Positions 1-4,875 of a stretch of DNA of 6,480 nucleotides are shown piece after piece. The stretch is from DATBFX01 sp036558305 (GTDB lineage Bacteria; Chloroflexota; Chloroflexia; Thermomicrobiales; UBA6265). The position numbers and the translations under genes are program-made. Every line of letters begins with the position of its first letter. The first letter of the stretch is position 1. The notes beneath the pieces are model-generated. The model saw only the letters and a program-made list of their open reading frames with translations, made no database searches and was not told the DNA's origin. Location of the stretch: positions 1-6,480 of the forward strand of contig DATBFX010000034.1 of NCBI GenBank assembly GCA_036558305.1, in the 5' to 3' direction.

Positions 1-1606
1 TCGGCAGCAGCCAGGCGCCGAATCCCTGCGATGCCGCCAGGAGCTCACCCGCCAGCTTCAGCGTCGCCGACAGCGCCACGTCGCCGAGCGTGATGGTCGA
101 ACCGCCACTCATGTCCGTGCCGTCGCCGACCGGTCCGACGCCCAGCTCCTTTTTCACCCACCCCCAGAGGTTGCCCGCCCACTCCTTGAGCCGGTCCCCG
201 AGGTCCAGGTACCCGACGGCGGCGATCGGGCCGAGGAGGATCCCGATCCCCACGGCGGTGAGCGCCTCCTTCAGGCCGACGTGATCGGTGAACCACCCCC
301 ACAGGTCTTTCGCGCCGCCGAGGATGCCGTCGCCGAGCGACAGGAGCCCCTTGACCGCGATCCTGCCGAGGTCGATCCCGGCGCCGGCGATCTGGCGCGC
401 CTCGTCGCCCAGCCGGTCGAAGAGCTCGTCGAAGCCGCCCGCCCGGAAGCCGCGCACGAGGTCGCCGACCGAATCGGCGATGGTCCCGAAGGCGCGTGCC
501 GTGCCCTGGAGCGGCGCCGGAAGGTCGGTGAAGAGTTGGCTGACCGACTTCCCGGCGTCGAAGGCCTGCGCCAGCCCCCGGCCGAAGTCCGCGAGGAAGC
601 TCGCCGCCTTGGTGCCGATCTCGACCACGCTGCCGATGCCGTTGCCGATCATCGTCAGCATGAACCAGAGATCGCCGCCGATGCCCGCGCCGAACAGGTC
701 GCGGATCGTCTCCTTTAGGACGCCGAGCATCGCGTTGAACGGCGAGACGCCGTTGGCGGTCAACTCGTCGAAGGTGGCGAAGAGTCCGTTCGCCCAACTG
801 AGCAAGTCGGTCCCGAGCGGCAGCAGCTTCTTCCCGATCGTCGCTTCCAAGTCCTCGATGTTCGCGTGGAAAGTCCGGCCCGCGTTCGCCGCGCCGTCGG
901 CGGTCCGGGCGAAGTCGCCCTGCGCCGTCGTCGTCTGTTCGAGGATGAGTTGGTACCGGGCCGCCGCCTTCTCCTGCTCGGTCAACTGCTGGGCACTGGT
1001 TTTGCCGGTCATCGCCATCGCGCGCTGCTGGACGGTCGCCTCGTTCAAGAGGACGCCGTACTTCCTGAGCGGCTCCTCCTCGCCGACCAACCCCGACTGC
1101 AGGTCCTGCAAGACGTCGTCGACCTCGAGGTTGTTGAAACTGGCCAGGTCGGCGGCGAGTTGGACCGTCGTCTCGCCCATGTCCGCCGCGGCGCCCTGGG
1201 TGAACCCGATCCCCTCGAAGAGGTTGCCGAAGCTCGCCGTCGTCTCGATCGCCGCCTGACGGGAGAGCCCGAGCTTGCCGGCGGCGTCCTGCGCCCAATC
1301 GCCGACCTGGCCGGCGATCGTTTCGCCGAAGACTTGCATCGACTTGGAAAGCGTCTCGTTCAGGTCGCTGGCGGCGTCGAACAGACCGCGCCCGATGTCG
1401 AATCCCTTGCCGGTCGCGAGCGTGGCGAGTTCGGCACCGACGGTGCCGGCGGCGATGCTCCAGGCGCCGGCGAACCGGCCGGCCGAATGCTCCGACGACT
1501 CGGCGAAGTGGTCGACGCGGTCGCCGACGTCGTCGATCGCGCGGACGACGTCGCTTTGCCCTTCCTCGGCGAACCGGACCCGGAGACTCGCGGCATCGAC
1601 CGTCAT
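1..1606 (-). CDS. Phage tail tape measure protein (C-terminus cut by window edge)
   Basis: Acts as the length ruler and scaffold inside a long phage tail tube and usually takes part in DNA entry. The frame is open for 535 codons from ATG 1606 and leaves the window without a stop, so the protein is longer. Residues about 90-200 carry the typical tape-measure core: a segment with LGLSRQAAIET (113-123), then AADLASFNN (151-159), then GLVGEEEPLRKYGVLL (172-187). The motif 'aDlaSFnn ... GE.EPLRkyGi.L' recurs across tape measure proteins. Residues about 205-265 are helical and charged; about 310-335 and 447-466 are hydrophobic, glycine-rich segments that could insert in membrane, as is common in this family. 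The start is supported by a G-rich stretch just upstream and by lying 3 nt after the stop of the frameshifted chaperone frame, the canonical order. Overlapping Arg-rich open frames on both strands are shadows. Family assignment is secure; total length is unknown. Confidence 0.93.
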   Translation of the reverse strand, partial: MTVDAASLRVRFAEEGQSDVVRAIDDVGDRVDHFAESSEHSAGRFAGAWSIAAGTVGAELATLATGKGFDIGRGLFDAASDLNETLSKSMQVFGETIAGQVGDWAQDAAGKLGLSRQAAIETTASFGNLFEGIGFTQGAAADMGETTVQLAADLASFNNLEVDDVLQDLQSGLVGEEEPLRKYGVLLNEATVQQRAMAMTGKTSAQQLTEQEKAAARYQLILEQTTTAQGDFARTADGAANAGRTFHANIEDLEATIGKKLLPLGTDLLSWANGLFATFDELTANGVSPFNAMLGVLKETIRDLFGAGIGGDLWFMLTMIGNGIGSVVEIGTKAASFLADFGRGLAQAFDAGKSVSQLFTDLPAPLQGTARAFGTIADSVGDLVRGFRAGGFDELFDRLGDEARQIAGAGIDLGRIAVKGLLSLGDGILGGAKDLWGWFTDHVGLKEALTAVGIGILLGPIAAVGYLDLGDRLKEWAGNLWGWVKKELGVGPVGDGTDMSGGSTITLGDVALSATLKLAGELLAASQGFGAWLLP

Positions 1607-1609
1607 CGC

Positions 1610-2190
1610 TTACCCCCCGCTGGCCTCTTGCCGGACGTGCTCGCGCGCCTCCGCTTCGGCGTCCTCGGCGATCAGCGCCCACAGTACCCAAAAGAACGGT
1701 TGTTCGGCCAACGCCCACGGTGGTACGCCCAGAAACCGCGCTGCCCGCACGATCGGATACCAGTCGGGGCACCTCGCCTCCGAGTGGCTGGGGTAGGTCA
1801 GGTGGAGCTTGAGCCCTCGTCGGATGCGGGACTGGTCGCTTTTCCCATGCTGAAGTCGTCGCGGATGGCCCTCTCGACGAGGGCCATCAGCGGCAACCCG
1901 AGCGATTCCAGGTTCTCCCGCGTCACCGGGAACGGTTCCCCGCCCTCGGCGATGTCCCAGCCGGAGATCAGCATCGTCAAGAGGTCCGCCGTCGCCCCGA
2001 TCTGGTCGGCGGCGAGCGCCTCGCCCAGACCGGCGTTGACCGTCGCCGTGAAGCGGTCCGGCCGGTAGCGGACGAAGAACCGATCCTCGTCCGCCTCGCC
2101 GAAGACGATCGCGACGGACCGCTCCCGCCGCGCAAACAGTTCGCTCAACTCGATCGGCTTGCGCTTCGTCGCCGTGCCCGTGTCAACCAA
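1610..2190 (-). CDS. Tail assembly chaperone, long form made by -1 frameshift (gpGT-like)
   Basis: Predicted fusion product: 117 residues read in the short-form frame to the AAA codon at 1842-1840, then, after a -1 slip, 76 more residues to TAA at 1612-1610, giving 193 aa. The extension has no usable start of its own and has protein-like composition: LHLTYPSHSEA near its beginning, then ARFLGVPPWALAEQPFFW and an acidic/basic helix AEAEAREHVRQEA. The 'LGvpPWeLaeqp..W' pattern is what I know from C-terminal halves of tail-assembly chaperones of high-GC siphophages. By analogy with lambda gpGT, the T-like part should bind the tail tube protein while the G-like part coats the tape measure protein during tail assembly; both leave the finished virion. 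The T-like frame stops 3 nt before the tape measure ATG. The frameshift itself is inferred from sequence, not shown. Confidence 0.85.
1798..2190 (-). CDS. Tail assembly chaperone, short form (gpG-like)
   Basis: A 130-aa acidic protein, the unshifted product, ending at TGA 1800-1798. I chose the TTG start at 2190: GGAGAGGGG (2206-2198) lies 7 nt upstream, and protein-like sequence begins there (KPIELSELFARRERSV at residues 11-26). The same frame stays open to 2508, but that part is Arg/Ser-rich shadow of the upstream gene. Central residues include FFVRYRPDRFTATVNAGLGE (38-57) and TADLLTMLISGWDI (67-80), a pattern of tail chaperone N-domains in which the substrate tail protein is helped to polymerise around the tape measure. 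The slippery heptamer lies at codons 115-117, 13 codons before the stop. Assignment rests on position immediately before the tape measure gene, size, acidic character and the frameshift architecture; overall family recognition is good but not by catalytic motif. Confidence 0.85.
   Translation of the reverse strand: MVDTGTATKRKPIELSELFARRERSVAIVFGEADEDRFFVRYRPDRFTATVNAGLGEALAADQIGATADLLTMLISGWDIAEGGEPFPVTRENLESLGLPLMALVERAIRDDFSMGKATSPASDEGSSST
1840..1846 (-). promoter_or_regulatory. Programmed -1 ribosomal frameshift slippery site GGGAAAA
   Basis: The minus strand reads ATG GGA AAA GCG in the short-form frame, so the heptamer G GGA AAA fits X XXY YYZ exactly. After slipping, the two tRNAs read GGG AAA and the next codon is AGC at 1840-1838. 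That frame is the one open to 1610. GGGAAAG is the known lambda G/GT site, and GGGAAAA is a common equivalent. The sequence just downstream is GC-rich and could fold, but I did not identify a convincing stem or pseudoknot by eye. Confidence 0.85.
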
Positions 2191-2197
2191 CGCGTTG

Positions 2198-2206
2198 CCC
2201 CTCTCC
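2198..2206 (-). promoter_or_regulatory. Shine-Dalgarno GGAGAGGGG deciding the TTG start of the tail chaperone
   Basis: Strong purine-rich ribosome binding site 7 nt before TTG 2190. It sits in the 58-nt gap between the upstream stop (2249) and this start, and no ATG or GTG in frame lies nearby. Confidence 0.7.
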
Positions 2207-2248
2207 GATACCCAACCCGGCCGGAGCCGTCCCCCGGCCGCGAATGTC

Positions 2249-2548
2249 CTACGACGCGCCGCCGGCGTCGCCACCGTCGACCATGACGATCCCGCCCGGA
2301 ACCTTGCCGTTGCCCGCGGTCGCCCGCTGCGCCGCCGCCCGGACTCGCACCCGGTGCCGCAAGGCGTCGGTCGCCTCGATGACGGCTGCCAGTTCCTCCG
2401 GCGTCGGTGCCTGGCAGCCGGCCGGCTGATCGACCGAGATCGTGAAGCCATACGGGCCGTAGTCCATGAGGAACCGTTCGAGGCTGTCGAGTTGGAACCG
2501 CCGCCCATCCGGGTGCTCGATCTGGAACGCCATCGCCCCTGCTCCCAT
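2249..2548 (-). CDS. Small protein of unknown function between zinc ribbon and tail chaperone
   Basis: I do not recognise this protein. Two in-frame starts are possible. ATG 2548 overlaps the TGA of the zinc-ribbon gene by one base (TGATG), giving 99 aa and possible translational coupling. ATG 2533 has GGAGCAGGGG just upstream and gives 94 aa beginning MAFQIEHPDGRRFQLDSLER; the extra residues of the longer form are only MGAGA, so the second start is slightly preferred. The first half is mixed hydrophobic and polar (RFLMDYGPYGFTISVDQ), the middle is a probable helix (TPEELAAVIEATDALRHRV), and the tail is Gly-rich (GGIVMVDGGDAGGAS). Codon third positions are strongly GC, as expected of a real gene here. 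It stands where a siphophage would usually carry a major tail or tail-terminator protein but is too short and shows no tail-tube signature. No signal peptide or membrane segment is visible. Confidence 0.7.
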   Translation of the reverse strand: MGAGAMAFQIEHPDGRRFQLDSLERFLMDYGPYGFTISVDQPAGCQAPTPEELAAVIEATDALRHRVRVRAAAQRATAGNGKVPGGIVMVDGGDAGGAS

Positions 2549-2778
2549 CACCGCACCCCGCTTCCGGCGCACCCGGCGCACGCGCCGCCGTCCGGGACCG
2601 CCGACCCGCACCGCTCGCACAACCCGGTCGCCCGCGGCGGCCGGGCCACCGCCTGACTGCCCAAGGTCGCCGCGGCCGGCCGGCACGCGGGGCAATCGCG
2701 CCAGACCCCGCGGACGACGTCGTCCCGCGTCGCTTCGAATGCCCGGCCGCAGCTGCGGCACGCCGTCTCGACGCTCAT
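2548..2778 (-). CDS. Double zinc-ribbon small protein
   Basis: A 76-aa protein with four CxxC pairs: C7/C10 and C29/C32 form one probable zinc ribbon (start CRSCGRAFEATRDDV, end CPAC), and C54/C57 with C67/C70 form a second (LCERCGSAVP, then CAGC). Each pair of knuckles could bind one Zn2+. Such small ribbon proteins are common in phage replication and early regions, usually as nucleic-acid or protein adaptors; the exact role is unknown. ATG 2778 is 6 nt after the stop of the helicase loader, and its TGA overlaps the next possible ATG, so it is probably cotranscribed. The ribosome binding site is weak (GGTAGG), consistent with translational coupling to the gene before it. It bridges the replication and tail genes. 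Confidence 0.78.
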   Translation of the reverse strand: MSVETACRSCGRAFEATRDDVVRGVWRDCPACRPAAATLGSQAVARPPRATGLCERCGSAVPDGGACAGCAGSGVR

Positions 2779-2784
2779 GTCTGC

Positions 2785-3516
2785 CTACCGCCGCCGCAGA
2801 TCGTCGCCGGCGACCGCGACGACTCGTGCGCCGTGCTGGAGGCGGCTCACGGTCCGCTCGCCGATGACCCGGGCCAGCGTCCCGAGGCTGTGGTTCGACG
2901 TCGCGATCGTCGGGCGTTGATTGACGTAACGGCCGTCGACCAGGGCGAAGAGGCGCTCCCGAACGAACGGCGTGTCCCGAGCCTCAGCGCCGAGGTCATC
3001 GAGAACCACGAGCCCGACGCGGCTTAGCCGATCGAGTTCATCGCGGCCGTTGCTCGCGTGAGCCTCCTGGAGCCATCGCGGCACGGTGACCAATTCCCAC
3101 GTAAGGTCGGTCTGGAGAAAGATGTCAGCCGAGATAGCAATGGCTTCGGCCGTCTTACCGCAGCCGGTGCCGCCGATCAGCACCAAGTTTTGACCCTCGG
3201 ACTCCCAGAGCCGCGCATCTCGCCAGGCGACCACCTCGGCAACCAGGCGCGGATTCGGGCAGCCGTCGTGCGAGATCGAGCGATAGCGCGGTGGCACGAT
3301 CGATCGCCACAATTCGGAACGGCGCTTTCGCCGTTCCGCCAACGCCCCGGCCGGGCACGGACACCAACCGCCGCCCCAGTCCTCGCGCCGCCCGGTGTCG
3401 CCGCAGTATCGGCAGGGGCTTCCGTAAGGATCTCCGTCTTGGTCCTGCGCCCGATCTGCTGGCGGAGCTCCGGCACGAGTCTCGATTTTCGGAAGGTATT
3501 CGCTGGCGCGCTTCAT
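2785..3516 (-). CDS. DnaC/IstB-type AAA+ ATPase, phage helicase loader
   Basis: Loads the replicative DnaB-type helicase on DNA opened by the initiator; acts in the cytoplasm as an ATP-dependent oligomer. In the 243-aa product, residues 35-54 hold a zinc-binding pattern, CxxC-x13-CxC (C35, C38, C52, C54), typical of N-termini of phage DnaC-like loaders. The ATPase core follows: Walker A GGTGCGKT (115-122), Walker B VVLDD (170-174), sensor 1 ATSN (205-208), and a box VII GERTVSRL (219-226) whose R225 is the likely arginine finger. I chose ATG 3516 rather than the longer open frame from 3555, because GGAGGG (3527-3522) is 5 nt upstream and ATG overlaps the preceding stop as ATGA. It pairs with the initiator gene just upstream. 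IstB of IS21 elements is the alternative family, but there is no istA or IS end, and the context is phage replication. Confidence 0.92.
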   Translation of the reverse strand: MKRASEYLPKIETRAGAPPADRAQDQDGDPYGSPCRYCGDTGRREDWGGGWCPCPAGALAERRKRRSELWRSIVPPRYRSISHDGCPNPRLVAEVVAWRDARLWESEGQNLVLIGGTGCGKTAEAIAISADIFLQTDLTWELVTVPRWLQEAHASNGRDELDRLSRVGLVVLDDLGAEARDTPFVRERLFALVDGRYVNQRPTIATSNHSLGTLARVIGERTVSRLQHGARVVAVAGDDLRRR

Positions 3517-4445
3517 GGTCGCCCTCCGTGTCCCGGTTTTGCCCAGTCGCCCCACGCGTCCGGTGCATGCCGATCGACCATCGCCGGCGCCCCGTTGCTC
3601 GCGGCTGGCCGCGCCGAATCAACCTCGTCCTCCCATCGGCGGTCACGAAGCCATCGGTGCAGGTCCGGAATGAATCCCGCCAGCCACTGCGCTCCCAGCC
3701 GCTGCCGCTCGATCGCCGCCAAAATTTCGGCACGCAAGCCCTCGCTCGGATTGATTTTGCGCCATTGTTCCTGGGCGAGTTTTTTGTTCACTTTTTTTGG
3801 GAACGCCACCCAGACAGGGTCGAACGATGCCGACCGATCGGCACCGTTCCGCCGCGATCTTCCCCCCGTGGGGAGGGAGCAGGTAGCCTCAGAACCGGAA
3901 GCGGCGCCGTTCCCCGAAGGGCGTTCGTCGTCGATCGGTTCGCCATTCGAGTGAGGGGGAGGCGCGTCAGCGCTGGGGGCGTTTTCGCCCCCCCTCCCAG
4001 AGGGAGGCACGAAGGGGAAAGGGTTAAGGGTTAAGGGGTGGCCGGGATCGTGCTGGCCATGGTTCGGTCTTGATTGTGCATCGGGCGAGTCCGATGCAAG
4101 CCCAGGACAAGCACCGGACTCGCCCGGTTCCGGAACCTCGCTGGCCGGTTCTTTTTGGTGCGGAGTCTGATGTCGGCCGAAGGCTGGGATTGAGATGCAC
4201 CGATATCCGCCGCGCTCGTACCTGACGATCAGGCCGTGGCTGGCGAGTTGGGAGAGCAGATCGTCGATGTTGCAATCATCGTACGGGAGGATTTCAGCCT
4301 TTAGCTTCTTCGGGCGATCGAAAAGCAGGCCGCGGCGATCGGCATGGCACCAAAGACCGGCGAAAAGCAACCGTGCAAGGGGTTCGCAGTCGGCAAGCTC
4401 ATCGCTCGTGAAAAAACCGGGTTTGATGTTTCGCGTCCGCGCCAT
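3513..4445 (-). CDS. Phage replication initiator / replisome organizer (O-like)
   Basis: Likely binds the element's origin and recruits the helicase loader encoded next to it. The 310-aa product has three parts. Residues 1-100 form a winged-helix-like domain with the recurrent phage sequence RNIKPGFFTSDELADCEPLA (5-24), then LLFAGLW (26-32), RPKKLKAEILPYD (44-56) and the end motif FGRHQTPHQKEP (89-100). Residues about 101-207 are a Pro/Gly/Ser-rich linker of low complexity containing a repeat-derived stretch. Residues about 208-274 are the C-terminal loader-contact type domain, with FPKKVNKKLAQEQWRK (215-230) and FIPDLHRWLRDRRWED (258-273). ATG 4445 is the natural family start, but only AGG lies 1 nt before it, so translation initiation may depend on coupling or structure. 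It ends in an ATGA overlap with the helicase loader. Iteron-like repeats sit immediately upstream. Confidence 0.88.
   Translation of the reverse strand: MARTRNIKPGFFTSDELADCEPLARLLFAGLWCHADRRGLLFDRPKKLKAEILPYDDCNIDDLLSQLASHGLIVRYERGGYRCISIPAFGRHQTPHQKEPASEVPEPGESGACPGLASDSPDAQSRPNHGQHDPGHPLTLNPFPFVPPSGRGGENAPSADAPPPHSNGEPIDDERPSGNGAASGSEATCSLPTGGRSRRNGADRSASFDPVWVAFPKKVNKKLAQEQWRKINPSEGLRAEILAAIERQRLGAQWLAGFIPDLHRWLRDRRWEDEVDSARPAASNGAPAMVDRHAPDAWGDWAKPGHGGRP
3522..3527 (-). promoter_or_regulatory. Shine-Dalgarno GGAGGG fixing the helicase loader start
   Basis: GGAGGG lies 5 nt before ATG 3516 and inside the last codons of the initiator gene. This supports the ATGA-overlap start and rules against the 13-residue longer version of the loader. 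Confidence 0.75.
3975..4037 (-). repeat. Hairpin-rich repeat-like insert inside the initiator linker
   Basis: This stretch encodes PLTLNPFPFVPPSGRGGENAP (residues 137-157). It contains a tandem AGGGTTA-type repeat (4020-4037 on the plus strand), an inverted repeat CCTCCC / GGGAGG (3993-3998 / 4002-4007, loop 3 nt) and a perfect 7-bp stem GGGGGCG / CGCCCCC (3975-3981 / 3986-3992, loop TTTT). Such 'LTLNP.P ... RG' peptides commonly come from dispersed intergenic palindromic repeats of high-GC bacteria read through in frame. A weaker similar hairpin (CCCCCGTGGGG) lies near 3861-3875. It is not a terminator, because there is no T-run and the coding frame continues through it. Confidence 0.5.
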
Positions 4446-4457
4446 ACCTGCGACCCA

Positions 4458-4554
4458 TTAGGCAACCGCTGGCCCGATTGTTCCCGTCGGCGCGAAAATC
4501 GTTCCGAAGGTTGCTAATCCGCCCACGACCCGATCCGATCCCTTAGGCAACCGC
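4458..4554. repeat. Direct repeat TTAGGCAACCGC (two copies) plus an inverted partial copy; candidate iterons
   Basis: Plus-strand TTAGGCAACCGC occurs at 4458-4469 and again at 4543-4554, 85 bp start to start. GGTTGCTAA at 4509-4517 is an imperfect copy in the opposite orientation. The rightmost copy includes the TAA stop and last three codons of the excisionase-like gene; the left copy lies 13 nt before the initiator ATG. The set occupies the 97-nt gap before the initiator gene, where phage origins or initiator operators often lie. A short duplication or chance cannot be excluded. Confidence 0.45.
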
Positions 4555-4758
4555 CGCAAACGCTTGTGCGCCGTTCTGCGTGCCCCTCAACTCCTCCACG
4601 AAACGATCAAGGTCGGTGACCGGGATTCGAGTCGATCGACCGATCTTGACCGGCCGCAGCCGCCCCTCGGCGATGAGTTTCCAAAGCGACGAACGCGCGA
4701 TCCCGAGCATTTCAGCCGCCTCCTCCGAAGTCACCAGCAGCCGGGCGTTGCCCTCCAT
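4543..4758 (-). CDS. Excisionase / MerR-like HTH DNA-binding protein
   Basis: A 71-aa protein of the small HTH_17/excisionase type: LLVTSEEAAEMLGIARSSLW gives the HTH (about residues 7-26), followed by KLIAEGRLRPVKIGRSTRIP forming the wing (27-46) and the helix VTDLDRFVEEL. Proteins of this type either bend DNA at attachment sites to drive excision with the integrase or act as small regulators. ATG 4758 is preferred over the adjacent TTG 4761, since GAGGAG lies 7 nt before it. It is the first gene of the leftward block and is divergent from the integrase pair, with an inverted-repeat site in the gap. Whether it is a true recombination directionality factor or a regulator of the replication genes cannot be told from sequence. 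Confidence 0.87.
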   Translation of the reverse strand: MEGNARLLVTSEEAAEMLGIARSSLWKLIAEGRLRPVKIGRSTRIPVTDLDRFVEELRGTQNGAQAFAAVA

Positions 4759-4795
4759 CAAGTCGCTCCTCTCCGTCCTTGACCGTCCATCGACG

Positions 4796-4820
4796 TTCGC
4801 CTAAGATAAGCGTAGGCGAA
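4796..4820. promoter_or_regulatory. Inverted repeat TTCGCCTA-N9-TAGGCGAA, candidate operator
   Basis: The perfect 8-bp arms are at 4796-4803 and 4813-4820, with a 9-nt spacer. This symmetry suits a dimeric regulator, and the position between divergent genes suits control of both. The core GCCTAA also occurs in the minus-strand repeat near 4543 (GTTGCCTAA), hinting that one protein may bind both regions. Confidence 0.55.
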
Positions 4821-4865
4821 GCGGCGGTCGGTGTAAAGACGTCATAAACACACATTTGCGAAGAT

Positions 4866-4870
4866 GGAGG
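4866..4870 (+). promoter_or_regulatory. Shine-Dalgarno GGAGG favouring a TTG start at 4876
   Basis: GGAGG lies 5 nt before TTG 4876 and overlaps the upstream in-frame ATG (4864), which itself has no ribosome binding site. This makes TTG 4876 the more likely start of the following gene. Confidence 0.6.
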
Positions 4871-4875
4871 ACATT

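Larger units (their letters stand above)
4759..4875. promoter_or_regulatory. Divergent regulatory region between the two gene blocks
   Basis: This is the only stretch separating the leftward excisionase-replication-tail block from the rightward integrase block, so promoters for both must lie here or overlap the gene starts. It is noticeably more AT-rich than the genes (for example GTAAAGACGTCATAAACAC at 4832-4850). I could not assign a convincing -35/-10 pair in either direction; TAAGAT (4802-4807) and its minus-strand counterpart TATCTT are only weak -10 candidates, and both fall inside the inverted repeat. Confidence 0.55.

Noticed and set aside
45..1772. 575-codon open frame on the minus strand
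   Set aside because: Its product is extremely Arg/Gly/Pro-rich with no family resemblance. It overlaps the tape measure gene in another frame, as expected of a shadow in high-GC DNA.
866..2068. 400-codon open frame on the plus strand, and other plus-strand frames between 90 and 1800
   Set aside because: They are antisense to the tape measure and chaperone genes, have Arg/Ala/Leu-biased composition, and lack ribosome binding sites and recognisable motifs.
2191..2508. N-terminal extension of the tail chaperone frame to an upstream start at 2508
   Set aside because: The extra residues are Arg/Ser-rich shadow of the small unknown gene. A strong ribosome binding site and protein-like sequence begin at TTG 2190.
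2549..2761. Longer version of the small unknown protein starting at 2761
   Set aside because: The added part is Arg/Gly-rich and overlaps the zinc-ribbon gene, whose eight ordered cysteines show it to be the real frame there.
2785..3516. IstB of an IS21-type insertion sequence
   Set aside because: There is no istA partner or terminal inverted repeats, and the gene overlaps a phage initiator gene, which fits a DnaC-type loader.
3975..3992. Perfect GC stem with TTTT loop as a transcription terminator
   Set aside because: There is no T-run after the stem on either strand, and it lies inside an intact coding frame.
3058..4034. Plus-strand open frames of 298 and 247 codons
   Set aside because: They are antisense to the clearly recognised helicase loader and initiator, and their compositions and lack of motifs mark them as shadows.
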